This document shows, piece after piece, positions 45,301 to 53,405 of a DNA stretch of 64,000 nt (position 1 is its first letter; each line of letters starts with the position of its first letter). The notes under the pieces were generated by a model. That model made no database searches and had not been told where the DNA came from. It saw only the letters and a list, made by a program, of their open reading frames with translations. The stretch spans positions 3,639,363 through 3,703,362 of the forward strand of contig NZ_KE161030.1 in NCBI RefSeq assembly GCF_000412335.2, given 5' to 3'. This DNA is from Cedecea davisae DSM 4568 (lineage in GTDB: Bacteria; Pseudomonadota; Gammaproteobacteria; Enterobacterales; Enterobacteriaceae). A program made the position numbers and the translations under genes.

Positions 45301-46433
45301 CCGCCGCTAAGATTATCGCCGGTGCTGTTTGAATTACCGCCGCCGCCGGTTCCGGCGTTACCGCCGATGATATGCCCGCCGCTGTTATTGATAACTTTGC
45401 CGCTGCCCATCACGGTTATACCGCTGCCGCCGTGGCCGCCCGCGGATCCATAGCCGACAACGCCAGAGCCTTTGCCGGACTCCACCGCGCCGCCGTTACC
45501 GCCGTCTCCGCCGTTGCCGCCAAGAATGTTGCCGCTGTTGGTAACGGTGCTGGTCCCGCTGAGCCAGACCCCGCTGCCTCCGCTTGCGGCCTCACCGCCG
45601 GTTCCGCCGATGCCGGTAACGTCGTCGTTATTTTTAGTGTCCGCGTTGGCAGCGAGGCCGCCGGTAGCGCCGCGACCACCTGTAATGGTGCCGGTGTTAG
45701 TAATATTTCCCCCCTGGGTAGACATTACGCCATTGCCACCTGCGCCACCCGCGCCTCCGCTCCCGCCGTGCAGAACTTCACCTGCCGTCGTTTGGCTGTT
45801 TGCCGTTGCACTCCCGGTATTGCCGCCTGTGCCACCGTCACCGCCGGTGACAGAGCCGTCGTTGGTGTAATTGCCCGCCCCTGTTATCAGGACGCCTGCG
45901 CCGCCGTCACCACCATTGCCGCCATTACCGCCGTTACCAGAGTCTGCTACGTCGGTGGTATTACTCCCGCCGTTGCCGCCGCGGCCACCGTTACCGCCAA
46001 CAATACTGCCTGCGTTGTTATGCTGGATATCGTCAGCCAATACCAGCCCGGCGGAACCACCGCCGCCGCCGCCGCCTGCAGAGCCGCTGCCGTTGGTCGC
46101 ATTGCCATCAGGCTGTTGGCCGACTCCCCCGGTCGCCGTCCCCGCGGGAAGCGAATTCGTTACGCCATCAACACTTCCTGCGCCGCCATTTTCCCCCTGG
46201 CTGCTGCCCTGGCCTCGTTCTCCTGAGCCGCCCTCTCCACCATTACCACCGATGCCGGTGGTGGTATCCATCGTGCCGCCGCCGCCGCCCTGGGCGCTGT
46301 CGGAAACGGAAGATGGCGCACCGTTCTGGCCATCAGCAGCCATTGCGTGCTGAGGTACAGCGCTTAAAAGTGCAGCACTGATTGCGGTGGCAATCAGATG
46401 TCGTTTACCAGGGGTATGTAATAAATAAGGCAT
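42303..46433 (-). CDS. Glycine-rich type V autotransporter
   Basis: The ATG at 46433 lies six bases after AGAGG; the ATG at 46439 is too close to it. The product has 1376 residues. A signal peptide ending 'AMA' is followed by a Gly/Asn/Ser-rich passenger with about 12 rungs of the form G-x-G-x-V-x-N-x-G-x-I-x-GG ('SGVWLSGTSTVTNSGNILGG') separated by GGxGG loops. A conventional beta-helix region ('TKLGSGALTMTGDSTYTGTT') leads to a proline-rich linker ('PPVDPVDPPVGP') and a C-terminal pertactin/AIDA-type beta-barrel ending in 'MIGVKYGF'. It should be displayed on the surface; ligand unknown. No adjacent genes form an operon with it. Confidence 0.92.
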   Translation of the reverse strand: MPYLLHTPGKRHLIATAISAALLSAVPQHAMAADGQNGAPSSVSDSAQGGGGGTMDTTTGIGGNGGEGGSGERGQGSSQGENGGAGSVDGVTNSLPAGTATGGVGQQPDGNATNGSGSAGGGGGGGSAGLVLADDIQHNNAGSIVGGNGGRGGNGGSNTTDVADSGNGGNGGNGGDGGAGVLITGAGNYTNDGSVTGGDGGTGGNTGSATANSQTTAGEVLHGGSGGAGGAGGNGVMSTQGGNITNTGTITGGRGATGGLAANADTKNNDDVTGIGGTGGEAASGGSGVWLSGTSTVTNSGNILGGNGGDGGNGGAVESGKGSGVVGYGSAGGHGGSGITVMGSGKVINNSGGHIIGGNAGTGGGGNSNSTGDNLSGGDGGDGGKGGSGIALDGGGSVSNFGEVTGGLGNRGGGSGNLSSSLGGDSGAGGTGIEINGGGDVTNETSGMVTGGKGGDDSAGGGGVGGSGGDAIAIIGAGNVTNHGSFLGGNGGAGANGNSSTTNGGTGAQGGNGLSIEGKGKVTNDVGATITGGLGGTGGGSGGDASIGGSGGEGGSGVLIGSGGQVVNNGSIQGGNGNRGGGGGGDAGGAGGSGVRISAGGGSVFNSGTISGGNGGEPGTAGANNGVGNVGVGGIGISGSDMTIVNSGTLTGGMDFNGQNRSQAVLFTGGTNSLELRDGYNVQGNVQAGPGDDTLILGGNADSQFDATAIGDSAQYQGFEHFHKTGASIWVLNNVTDADTPWTLYDGVLQIAQDGALGSDSSVLTFDGGTLQLSNSFDLERAVVLESAGGTLDTQQHNTTISQSVTGSGGLTKLGSGALTMTGDSTYTGTTTLAEGSLDVTGSLIGDVTAKSMTQLSGTGSIGAATLETGSTLTVGSPLQSDDSAASFSVNGELNNDGTVNLSRSPTISGNRLNVSGDYIGGANSALNVNTVLGDDNSLTDKLVVRGSTSGSTVLAVNNVGGQGDETSQGIEVVNVGGNSAASSFTQAGRIVAGAWDYSLVQKGQNWYLTSMSEMPPVDPVDPIVPPVDPVDPPVGPIIPPVTINRPSPVPVPVYRPEVGSYLVNLTAANTLFNLTLDDREGATEYRAPIDGRGMTRGTFWLRQEGGQNRFKTGEGQIKSSANRYVAQMGNEFLHGSTNENGRWGAGLMAGYGNVSGHSSSSLTGYRSDSDMDGYSVGAYGTWYQNAVSREGMYVDSWVMYNWFNNRVSGEDLADEHYKSRGFTASLESGYNMLLSESERRAVYLEPQAQLTWMGVHSSEHSEANGTRIQDSGQGNLQSRLGMRLYLRGHRTEDDGKGREFKPYIEMNWLHNTKNFGVRMGNKLLNEEGARNIGQLKLGVQGQISPSLNMWGGVAQQIGDKGYRDTSAMIGVKYGF

Positions 46434-46439
46434 ATCCAT

Positions 46440-47009
46440 CCTCTTTAACTCAGCGGAGTCATATAGATGTGAAATATCAGAAACGGGCGAGCAGCAATTT
46501 ATTTAAAATTGCACCAGGGTCTTAAAGGCAAAATGAAAATCAATTTCAAATGAGAGAAGTAATCATTAAAAACAATCAATAGTGTTAAAATAATGTATCG
46601 ATTGAGATCTAATAACGGATCAAAATTAATTCGATACCGCCGCGCCCTCTCAAAAAGAATTTATTTCGGTTTATAATTTTAACACCATGGAAATAGTTAT
46701 GAACAAAAGTAAATTGTATTACAATTTGATTTGACTCATGGAATGAATAACAAGCCTGATTTTTCGATAGAATTGAAATGGCTAAAAAACACCATAAAAC
46801 CAATTTAACCCATTGTTTTAAAATGATTAAAAAAACAAATAAAATCAATGTATGCGAGAGATGAAATACAGATTATTCCTAATGAAAAAATAACATAAAT
46901 TCATTTTAGAAAGTAAAAAATGCGTTTCGTCATCAAAGAAAATGCCAATAAAAGCCCTATATTACGCATAACAATTAGCCATAAGGTCAGGATGTTTTGC
47001 ATTCCAGCA
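46440..47009. other. AT-rich intergenic region upstream of the autotransporter
   Basis: This 570-bp strongly AT-rich segment lies between the autotransporter start and the end of the histidine phosphatase gene. It must contain the autotransporter promoter and is a likely site of H-NS binding. A 79-codon minus-strand frame inside it has AT-driven composition and no ribosome-binding site, and is not called. Confidence 0.5.
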
Positions 47010-47624
47010 TTAGCCTGTATCCTTTAAATGCGTCGCCCTTCCCCAACTCGTTAATTCAATAGCTTCGTCCCCAACATTCAACACACTATAAGCGGCATTT
47101 TGGTGTCCATATCTTCTTAAATCATCATTAATAGCTCCGCCTTTTAATTGCCAAATTAATATCTCCAGCGCATGACCATGACTAACAATAATGACTGTTT
47201 TATCTTCATGCTTCCCGGACAACTCTTTCAGAAAGGATAAAAGGCGGTTGCTGACATCAAAAACCGTTTCACCACCCGGTATTGCCGTCTGCGGACTCCC
47301 GGAAAGAAGGCGCTCAGCCATCCCAGGATACTCTCTTAGCGTCTGTGCAAATTGCATTCCCTGAAGCACGCCAAAGTGGCGCTCATGCAACCGTTCATCG
47401 CAGGTCAGCAGGCAGCTAAACTGGTTAGCCAGCACCCGTGCCGTGCTTTTAGCGCGCGAAGCCGGGGACGTATAAATATGCGAAACTGAGTAATCTGCCA
47501 GAGCAGCCCCCAGGGCAAGAACTTGTCTATGCCCGCGATCCGTTATCCGACTGTCTAACCGCCCCTGAATAACCCCCTGCCGGTTCGCTTCACTTTCCCC
47601 ATGTCTAACCACAATAACCTGCAT
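47010..47624 (-). CDS. Histidine phosphatase family protein (phosphoglycerate mutase-like)
   Basis: The protein has 204 residues. The catalytic RHG motif is R7-H8-G9 in 'IVVRHGESEAN', the acid/base region is 'LHERHFGVLQGM' and the second histidine is H149 in 'IIVSHGHALEIL'. This set marks the GpmB/CobC/PhoE branch of the family, which dephosphorylates small phosphorylated metabolites or cobamide precursors. It stands alone, ends beside an AT-rich gap and lies divergent to ygaV. Substrate unknown. Confidence 0.85.
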   Translation of the reverse strand: MQVIVVRHGESEANRQGVIQGRLDSRITDRGHRQVLALGAALADYSVSHIYTSPASRAKSTARVLANQFSCLLTCDERLHERHFGVLQGMQFAQTLREYPGMAERLLSGSPQTAIPGGETVFDVSNRLLSFLKELSGKHEDKTVIIVSHGHALEILIWQLKGGAINDDLRRYGHQNAAYSVLNVGDEAIELTSWGRATHLKDTG

Positions 47625-47691
47625 TCTCTTCCCTTATGCTGACGTTTGATTTAGCATTACCTTAATTTAGAACTATCTAAAGTAATGATTT

Positions 47692-47994
47692 ATGAAATCT
47701 GAGCTCATACAACTTCAATCAAGCGCTGAAAGCGCAGCGAAGCTGCTCAAAGCGATGAGCAATCCCAGGCGATTACTGATCCTTTGCCTGCTACTCGACT
47801 CACCGGGCACCGGCGCGGGCGAGCTGGCCTCTGCCACGGGTTTAAGCCCGTCGGCCACCTCCCAACATCTGGCGCGGATGAAAGATGAGGGGCTTATTGA
47901 GAGCCAGCGTAGCGCCCAGCGAGTTCTCTATTTCATTAAAGATAGCGCGGTACGCGAAGTCATAGCGGCGCTGAAATCCATTTATTGTCCTTAA
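47692..47994 (+). CDS. ygaV: ArsR-family repressor YgaV
   Basis: The protein has 100 residues and aligns with E. coli YgaV throughout ('[18 protein letters not shown]', '[16 protein letters not shown]', C-terminal 'YCP'). The winged helix spans about 20-85. E. coli YgaV is a sulfide- and redox-responsive repressor of the ygaVP operon. Ten bases overlap with the longer ygaP frame but not with the chosen ygaP start. Confidence 0.93.
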   Translation: MKSELIQLQSSAESAAKLLKAMSNPRRLLILCLLLDSPGTGAGELASATGLSPSATSQHLARMKDEGLIESQRSAQRVLYFIKDSAVREVIAALKSIYCP

Positions 47995-48002
47995 GGAGCA
48001 TG

Positions 48003-48527
48003 ATGAACGTTTCTGCCATCTCGCCGGAAGAAGCTAAAAAGCTGATTACCGAAGGCGCCGCGCTGATAGACATCCGTGAACCGGATGAATATGCGCGAGA
48101 AAATATCCCTGAGGCCCATTTGCTGCCACTTTCAGCCATTAAAAACGGTGCACGCCTGGGGCCGCTAGATCCTCATGATGTCGTGATTTTTCACTGCCAG
48201 TCGGGTATGCGTTCAACCCAGAATGCACAAAAGCTGGCGGAAATAGCCGAGCCAGCCCGCGTATTGCTGCTGGCAGGCGGGCTGGATAGCTGGAAAAAAT
48301 TAGGCCAGGAAGTGCAAGAAGACAAGAGCCAGCCCATGCCGATGATGCGGCAGGTGCAAATTGTGGCTGGTGCGCTGATCCTGCTTGGCGTCTTGCTGGG
48401 TTACGGCGTCAATCAGGGGTTCTTCCTGCTTCCCGGTTTTGTTGGCGCGGGCCTGGTGTTTGCCGGAGTTACCGGGTTTTGCGGCATGGCTCGCCTGCTG
48501 GCCCATATGCCCTGGAACCGACGCTAG
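48003..48527 (+). CDS. ygaP: Membrane-bound rhodanese YgaP
   Basis: The start at 48003 follows AAGGAG by four bases and gives 174 residues, the length of E. coli YgaP; an adjacent in-frame ATG at 48000 is also possible. The rhodanese domain has the catalytic cysteine C65 in '[10 protein letters not shown]'. Two C-terminal transmembrane helices are joined by a short loop ('[16 protein letters not shown]', '[16 protein letters not shown]'). It transfers sulfane sulfur at the inner membrane and is cotranscribed with ygaV. Confidence 0.94.
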   Translation: MNVSAISPEEAKKLITEGAALIDIREPDEYARENIPEAHLLPLSAIKNGARLGPLDPHDVVIFHCQSGMRSTQNAQKLAEIAEPARVLLLAGGLDSWKKLGQEVQEDKSQPMPMMRQVQIVAGALILLGVLLGYGVNQGFFLLPGFVGAGLVFAGVTGFCGMARLLAHMPWNRR

Positions 48528-48619
48528 CCGCGATGTTGCTTTATCCGCTCCGGTTTCTGATCTATGGTTATCAACGCGGCGCTGCTGCATTAAATTCCCT
48601 TAGCATTCAGAGGTTTTTT

Positions 48620-48799
48620 ATGTTTAAACCAGGTGATGTTGTTCAGCCCAATCAGGGTGGTCCTAAGCTGCAGGTGGTTGAGGTTCAGGGAGAAGAGATA
48701 ATTTGTGTTCCCGCCTCGGCGCCGGGCGCGGAAGAGCTAACGCTGAAAGCGGACTCCGTATCGCTGTACAAAGAAGAAGGTGATTTCGGCGTTTGCTAA
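48620..48799 (+). CDS. Small DUF2158/YodC-like protein
   Basis: The ATG at 48620 follows AGAGG by seven bases and gives a 59-residue protein. The N-terminal 'FKPGDVVQPNQGGPKLQVVE' is the pattern of the DUF2158 family of small beta-rich proteins, which includes E. coli YodC. The longer frame upstream has no ribosome-binding site and is rejected. Function unknown. It is monocistronic with its own downstream hairpin. Confidence 0.75.
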   Translation: MFKPGDVVQPNQGGPKLQVVEVQGEEIICVPASAPGAEELTLKADSVSLYKEEGDFGVC

Positions 48800-48806
48800 G
48801 CCATAA

Positions 48807-48838
48807 AATTTCGGCGTGAATCGCTTCACGCCGAAATT
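48807..48838. terminator. Strong hairpin between DUF2158 gene and yghW-like gene
   Basis: The perfect 14-bp stem AATTTCGGCGTGAA / TTCACGCCGAAATT has a 4-nt TCGC loop. It lies between two converging genes and works on either strand. No long T run follows, but the stem is very stable. Confidence 0.75.
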
Positions 48839-48912
48839 ATCAATAAAAGTGCCCCTATCCTTGTCATCGCCATTCATAAACAACCGGGCACGGCGGAAAT
48901 CCAGGTCAGCAA

Positions 48913-49200
48913 TCAATAACCCTTCTCATACCCCGCAAAAAAACATCGAACCGCTACGTCGGCGTTAACCTCTTTGAGAAAATCAACTACCGACTCTTTA
49001 TCCAGGTGATAGCGGCGAGTCAGCACGCCCGCTTCCCAGGCCGCCCGTTGGCGATCGCCGGTCTGCTCGGCCATTCGATGGGTAAAGCCCAGCACAAAGC
49101 CACGTTTATAATCAGAACAGAAGCGCTCAACGTTCACCGCACTGTCGGCCTGCCTGGCCTTCAGCCCGGCCATCAAGCCTTTACCAAAATGATTATCCAT
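48913..49200 (-). CDS. yghW: DUF2623 protein, YghW-like
   Basis: The start at 49200 is set by GGGGAG upstream and gives 95 residues, the size of E. coli YghW. The N-terminus '[20 protein letters not shown]' and the core '[13 protein letters not shown]' agree closely with YghW. Function unknown in all species. Its place here differs from E. coli, where yghW is elsewhere on the chromosome. Confidence 0.82.
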   Translation of the reverse strand: MDNHFGKGLMAGLKARQADSAVNVERFCSDYKRGFVLGFTHRMAEQTGDRQRAAWEAGVLTRRYHLDKESVVDFLKEVNADVAVRCFFAGYEKGY

Positions 49201-49551
49201 CAGTGACTCCCCACCACTCGCTATATACAAAATTATATAACGATTTGTCCGGCAATGGGTATCCCTAAAACCCATGCTTTTGCGTGGATTTCATCGGTTG
49301 TGAAACGAGAAAGTCATCTCATTGATATTCCATAGAAAGATAAAACAAGAACCACAAAATCAGGAAATGCCAGCGCGGAACTGTGTTTCATCGCACTTTA
49401 TCGACAAAATTTCGATAAATAAAAATTTTGAGCTAATTGATAGATTCAATGTAGAGATATAATCTACTCACCATAAATTAGTTACTCCATAACACCATAC
49501 TTATGCATAAAAAGTAGTGTATATGGCTACTTTTAACCCGGAGTCAACATT
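49201..49551. other. Intergenic region between yghW-like gene and alaE
   Basis: This 350-bp AT-rich spacer between divergent genes holds the promoters of both. I see no further ORF or RNA gene that can be supported. Confidence 0.5.
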
Positions 49552-50007
49552 ATGTTTTCCCCTGAGTCACGCTTACGCCATGCGGCAGCAGATATTTTTG
49601 CAATGGTAGTGTATTGCTCGGTAGTGAATATGATGATTGAGATCTTTCTCTCCGGAATGAGCTTCGAGCAGTCGCTCTCTTCTCGCCTCGTGGCGGTGCC
49701 GGTCAATATTCTTATCGCCTGGCCCTACGGTTTCTACCGTGACGCCTTTATGCGCACCGCGCGCCGCGTTTCTCCGGCAAGCTGGGCTAAAAATCTCGCT
49801 GACGTACTGGCCTACGTGACTTTCCAGTCACCCATTTACGTTGCGATTCTTTGGAGTGTGGGTGCGGACTGGCATCAGATTGTGGCGGCTGTGACTTCCA
49901 ACCTTCTGATCTCAATGATAATGGGTGCCGCTTACGGCTACTTCCTGGATTTCTGCCGCCGCCTGTTTCGCGTCAGCGGCGCTATCGGAATGAAAGCGGG
50001 AGCCTGA
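49552..50007 (+). CDS. alaE: L-alanine exporter AlaE
   Basis: The protein has 151 residues (E. coli AlaE 149), aligned from the first residue ('[20 protein letters not shown]'). Four transmembrane helices are visible. It exports L-alanine and relieves toxic accumulation from alanine-containing peptides. CCCGGAGTC precedes the ATG. A terminator hairpin follows directly. Confidence 0.96.
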   Translation: MFSPESRLRHAAADIFAMVVYCSVVNMMIEIFLSGMSFEQSLSSRLVAVPVNILIAWPYGFYRDAFMRTARRVSPASWAKNLADVLAYVTFQSPIYVAILWSVGADWHQIVAAVTSNLLISMIMGAAYGYFLDFCRRLFRVSGAIGMKAGA

Positions 50008-50023
50008 GCCCCGTTGTTAGAAT

Positions 50024-50049
50024 AACGACTGGCGCAACTGCCAGTCGTT
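50024..50049. terminator. Terminator hairpin between alaE and ygaC
   Basis: The 10-bp stem AACGACTGGC / GCCAGTCGTT has the loop GCAACT and lies between two converging genes (stops at 50007 and 50053), so it probably works in both directions. Confidence 0.75.
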
Positions 50050-50052
50050 GAC

Positions 50053-50397
50053 TCAATCAGTCTCGCCAAATAATCCTGCCAGATACCTTTCCAGCGCAAT
50101 ACGAGAACTAAACCCGTGCGGTATACCATAATGCTCGTGCGTGTCACCGGCCAGGTAGAGCGGGAACTGCTGATAGTGATCGCAGGTTTTCATCTCAGAA
50201 GCCGGGTCTGCCAGCATCTGGCTGCGCTCTCTGAGGGTTGGGTGAATAATCAGCGCGGTGCGCCCCATGCGCGCTTCGCGATTAACATAGACGTAATTCT
50301 CGCCACGGCGATAACCGTAAGTTTTTGCTGTTACCACATCCATGATAAAACCCGATCTCTCCAGAACTCGGGCCACCTCATCCGGTCGTAAATACAT
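50053..50397 (-). CDS. ygaC: YgaC family protein
   Basis: The protein has 114 residues, the E. coli YgaC length, with '[20 protein letters not shown]' and '[20 protein letters not shown]'. The function is not known; E. coli ygaC is controlled by Fur. Gene order alaE-ygaC-ygaM matches the E. coli backbone. Confidence 0.93.
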   Translation of the reverse strand: MYLRPDEVARVLERSGFIMDVVTAKTYGYRRGENYVYVNREARMGRTALIIHPTLRERSQMLADPASEMKTCDHYQQFPLYLAGDTHEHYGIPHGFSSRIALERYLAGLFGETD

Positions 50398-50557
50398 AGA
50401 TTTTCCTCGTCATCATTTACTGCCAGGCAACGATACAATAAGCAGCATCGGCAACGCTTTCGGAATTGTCCAGAAAGCCCGTCAATAGCCATGGCTCGCC
50501 ACATAACCAAAATTCATGGTCTACACTTAGCTCTACATCTTGAAAAGGGAGAGATAC

Positions 50558-50887
50558 ATGGCTAGTCGAGCAAACAAAAATGACGTTGATGTTCAGGTAG
50601 ACGAGATTAATAACGATGTCACCCAGCTTGCGGATACGCTGGAAGATGTACTCAAGTCCTTCGGCAGCGACGCAAAAGATGAAGTTGATGCGGCGCGTAA
50701 AAAAGCCGAAGCGCTGCTAAAAGAGACTCGTGCACGCCTTAACGGCAGCCAGGGGCGTGTCACTCAGGCGGCACGAGACGCTGCCGGTTGCGCGGATTCA
50801 TACGTTCGCGACAAACCGTGGCAAAGCGTGGGTATTGGTGCCGCTGTGGGGATTGTCATTGGCGCACTGCTGGTTTCCCGCCGCTAA
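50558..50887 (+). CDS. ygaM: DUF883 membrane-anchored protein YgaM
   Basis: The start at 50558 follows GGGAGAG and gives 109 residues, like E. coli YgaM. A charged coiled-coil region (about 10-75) is followed by one C-terminal transmembrane segment ('VGIGAAVGIVIGALLVSRR'). The ElaB/YqjD/YgaM family associates with ribosomes at the inner membrane in stationary phase. The longer frame from 50540 lacks a ribosome-binding site. Confidence 0.93.
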   Translation: MASRANKNDVDVQVDEINNDVTQLADTLEDVLKSFGSDAKDEVDAARKKAEALLKETRARLNGSQGRVTQAARDAAGCADSYVRDKPWQSVGIGAAVGIVIGALLVSRR

Positions 50888-50932
50888 CCCCCTGCTATTG
50901 CAGTAGATAAATGATACTAAATGCGCGTTCAG

Positions 50933-50959
50933 CCCCGGAGCCTTTGCTTCGGGGTTTTT
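50933..50959 (+). terminator. Rho-independent terminator of ygaM
   Basis: A 9-bp stem (CCCCGGAGC / GCTTCGGGG, one G-T pair) has the loop CTTT and is followed by TTTTT. It overlaps the 3' end of the converging MocR gene by two bases. Confidence 0.88.
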
Positions 50960-52334
50960 ATTTTAGCGCCAACCTCAGCTGAAGCGCGTAACGCTGCGCC
51001 ATTTCATAAGAGTTGATATTGGTAAAGCTCATCAGCAGTCCCCCCTGCGTTGACGGCTTAATGCGCCAGTGGCTTAAGGCCTGCACCGCCAGTCCCGCAG
51101 CTCTTGCCCGGTCTGCCAATACTTTGTCATCCCCTGCGACCTCCATCACCATTTGGATCCCTCCTTCCTGCGGAACAACCGAAAAGCCCTGCTCACGCAG
51201 CGCGTTTTCCAGCCACAGCCGCCGCTCGGCGTAGCAGTGTCGCATCTTTTTAAGGTGCCGCCAGAAGTGCCCTTCACGGAGAAAGTCGGCAATTGTCTGC
51301 TGGATTAACACCGGCGCGGTACAGGGCTGCCTGCGCGCCCGGGCCTGAAAATCATCGACCGCATGGCGCGGAACCACCAGCCACGCCACGCGCAGTGCCG
51401 GAAACATAGACTTGCTGAACGTTCCGGCGTAAATCACTCGCTGCGGGCTATCCAGGCTTTTCAGCGGCGGCAGCGGCTTACCGTGATAGCGAAATTCGCT
51501 GTCGTAGTCGTCTTCGATTATCCAGCTTTGCTGGCGGCTGGCCCAGTCCAGCAGGGCGTGCCGGCGGGGCAGAGAAAGCGCCATACCCAGCGGACTTTGG
51601 TGCGCCGGAGTCAATAAGGCAAAGCGGGCATCAGGATAATGGGTAATGCCAAAATCAATCTGCATACCCTCGTCATCAACCGGCACGGCCTGGAGCTGCA
51701 TACCGGCACGCGCAAAGTCCGGGCGCACAAAACGATAGCCAGGATCTTCCAGCCAGATACCGTCGCCCGGGCGGGCCAGGGTGGAGAGCACCAGCGCAAT
51801 TGCCGCCTGAAAACCTGAAGTGATAAAAATCTGCTCGGGCTGGCAATCGATGCTGCGGGAAAAGCGCAGGTAATCGGCTATGGCCTGCTTAAGACCGGCC
51901 TCGCCGCCCGGCTCCGGCAGCATCAGATCGAAGCGCGTTTGCTGGCGCAGACGCCGCCCCATAAGCCTTGCCCAAATTGCACGCGGAAAAGCGTCCAGCG
52001 CCGGAAGCCCCATCTGAAATGGAAGCGGAGCGCCCTGCGGCCTTGGGGCGGAGAAACTGTCGCTCCCTGAGCCGCTTTTCACCGAGGGGCTGACGAAGGT
52101 TCCCGCCTGCCCTCGCCGTTCCAGCCAGCCCTGGGCCACCAGTTCGCCATAGGCGCTTTCAACCGTTGCTCTCGCCACGCCGAGCTCCAGCGCCATGGTG
52201 CGGCTGGAAGGAAGCCGGCTGCCCGCCGTTAACTCACCGCTGTTTATCGCCCGCTTTAACTGACGGGCAATTTGCTGGTAACGAGGCTGTGTGTGGTGAG
52301 GAGAAACGGTAAACGGCGTGGGCTTTGCTTTCAT
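50958..52334 (-). CDS. MocR/GntR-family PLP-dependent transcriptional regulator
   Basis: The protein has 458 residues. A GntR winged helix spans about 17-80 ('LPSSRTMALELGVARATVES'), and a fold-type I aminotransferase domain follows. The PLP lysine is K308 in 'IYAGTFSKSMFPALR', with 'EDDYDSEFRY' ahead of it. Such proteins sense PLP or amino-acid adducts and usually control a divergent gene. Here the divergent gene, 86 bp away, encodes an AhpD-like protein. It is not PdxR itself by any context I can see. Confidence 0.9.
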   Translation of the reverse strand: MKAKPTPFTVSPHHTQPRYQQIARQLKRAINSGELTAGSRLPSSRTMALELGVARATVESAYGELVAQGWLERRGQAGTFVSPSVKSGSGSDSFSAPRPQGAPLPFQMGLPALDAFPRAIWARLMGRRLRQQTRFDLMLPEPGGEAGLKQAIADYLRFSRSIDCQPEQIFITSGFQAAIALVLSTLARPGDGIWLEDPGYRFVRPDFARAGMQLQAVPVDDEGMQIDFGITHYPDARFALLTPAHQSPLGMALSLPRRHALLDWASRQQSWIIEDDYDSEFRYHGKPLPPLKSLDSPQRVIYAGTFSKSMFPALRVAWLVVPRHAVDDFQARARRQPCTAPVLIQQTIADFLREGHFWRHLKKMRHCYAERRLWLENALREQGFSVVPQEGGIQMVMEVAGDDKVLADRARAAGLAVQALSHWRIKPSTQGGLLMSFTNINSYEMAQRYALQLRLALK

Positions 52335-52420
52335 GGTCTGGTTTTTAAGTTAATTTTTGGCTCTCTTTAATAGTCCATCATAGTGCTAAATTTCCCTCAC
52401 ACCAACATGAGGAAAAAAAC

Positions 52421-52852
52421 ATGACCGAATTACGCCAGCCTTACTATGAACTCTCTCCGAACGTGTTCAACCCGATGAAACAGGCATTGCAGGGGCTGGA
52501 AAACGGCCCGCTGAGCAACGAGCTGATTGAACTGGTTTTTCTGCGTGTCTCGCAAATTAACGGCTGCGCCTACTGCCTGGAAATGCACTCAAAGGCGCTG
52601 CGTAAGTCAGGCGTCGAGCAGGTGAAGCTGGACTCTCTGGCGGGCTGGAAAGTGAGCCATCGATTCTCGGACAAAGAGCGTGCGGCGCTCGCCTGGGCGG
52701 AAGCCATCACCCTGATTGCCGACAGCAATGCCGAAGATGAAGTCTACCAACCGCTACTACAGTTTTTCAGCGCCGAAGAGATTGTCGACCTGACGCTGGC
52801 GGCCAGCATGATGAATGCTTTTAACCGCGTTGCGGTTGGTATGCGCCAGTAA
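52421..52852 (+). CDS. Carboxymuconolactone decarboxylase/AhpD-like protein
   Basis: The protein has 143 residues with the AhpD-like redox motif C49-x-x-C52 followed by H56 in 'INGCAYCLEMHSKALRK'. This set is typical of peroxidase-type members rather than true decarboxylases. It is divergent from the MocR regulator and probably its target. 'ATGAGGAAAAAAAC' precedes the start. Substrate unknown. Confidence 0.88.
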   Translation: MTELRQPYYELSPNVFNPMKQALQGLENGPLSNELIELVFLRVSQINGCAYCLEMHSKALRKSGVEQVKLDSLAGWKVSHRFSDKERAALAWAEAITLIADSNAEDEVYQPLLQFFSAEEIVDLTLAASMMNAFNRVAVGMRQ

Positions 52853-52860
52853 AATCTTTG

Positions 52861-52996
52861 CCCCTCACCCTGACCCTCTCCCCAAAGGGGCGAGGGAATG
52901 AAAAACGCCCGGAGCCATGCCCCTCTCTCCTGAAAAGTGAAGAGATGAAAAAAACGCTTTTGTAGAACTTTCCCCCTCTCCCTCCCCGGGTGAGGG
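52861..52996. repeat. Pair of inverted CCCTC-type intergenic repeats
   Basis: CCCCTCACCC...CCCTCTCCCCAAAGGGGCGAGGG (52861-52896) can fold into a stem with a 3-nt loop. A diverged copy in the opposite orientation (CCCTCTCCCTCCCC then GGGTGAGGG) lies at about 52974-52996. Similar CCCTCTCCC elements occur between genes across enterobacteria, and a third copy forms the terminator after proX. They may act as terminators or as short palindromic repeats. Confidence 0.65.
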
Positions 52997-53047
52997 TTTC
53001 CTCCATCATTTTACTGCACTTTTCAATTTCGTAAAATCAATCTAAAA

Positions 53048-53093
53048 ACCCTATATGTTGCGTTGTTGCAAAAAATAAAATCAACATCTAGTA
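53048..53093. promoter_or_regulatory. Two candidate NrdR boxes upstream of nrdH
   Basis: CTATATGTTG at 53051-53060 and its near mirror CAACATCTAG at 53082-53091 resemble NrdR boxes, whose consensus is close to a palindrome. Their centres are 31 bp apart, three helical turns, the spacing usual for NrdR pairs in front of ribonucleotide reductase operons. NrdR with ATP or dATP would repress nrdHIEF from here. Confidence 0.6.
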
Positions 53094-53168
53094 TTCATTG
53101 CAACGAAACACCACTACCCCAACGCGACGAAACGCGCCGCTTTGTTATTCTAAAGGGAAATACGAATC

Positions 53169-53405
53169 ATGCGCATTACTATTTACACCAAAACAGACTG
53201 TGTTCAGTGTCATGCCACCAAACGGGCGATGGAGAGCCGCGGTTTTACTTTCGATTTGATTAGCCTGGACCAAAACCCGGAGGCGGCGGACGACCTTCGG
53301 GCCCAGGGATACCGTCAGTTGCCGGTAGTGGTCACCGAGCAGGAAAGCTGGAGCGGCTTCCGCCCGGATATGATCAACCGCCTTAGCGTCGCCGCCAGCG
53401 CATGA
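53169..53405 (+). CDS. nrdH: Glutaredoxin-like NrdH
   Basis: The protein has 78 residues (E. coli NrdH 81) with the active site C11-V-Q-C14 and the C-terminal '[12 protein letters not shown]' that binds thioredoxin reductase. It reduces the class Ib ribonucleotide reductase NrdEF. It is the first gene of nrdHIEF and overlaps nrdI by 4 bp (ATGA). Confidence 0.97.
   Translation: MRITIYTKTDCVQCHATKRAMESRGFTFDLISLDQNPEAADDLRAQGYRQLPVVVTEQESWSGFRPDMINRLSVAASA

Noticed and set aside
43300-46300. CRISPR-like regular repeats
   Set aside because: The periodic signal is the glycine-rich coding repeat of the autotransporter; there are no identical short repeats with unique spacers and no cas genes anywhere in the window.
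45472-46353. Long plus-strand proline-rich open frames opposite the autotransporter gene
   Set aside because: They are shadows of the glycine codons on the minus strand (GGN read as CCN). They have no ribosome-binding sites, and the minus-strand frame has a full signal peptide and beta-barrel.
46609-46848. 79-codon minus-strand frame in the AT-rich gap upstream of the autotransporter
   Set aside because: Composition follows the AT-rich DNA, no ribosome-binding site is present and the product resembles nothing.
53063-53263. 66-codon frame overlapping the nrdH start
   Set aside because: It is out of frame with nrdH, covers the nrdH promoter and lacks a ribosome-binding site.
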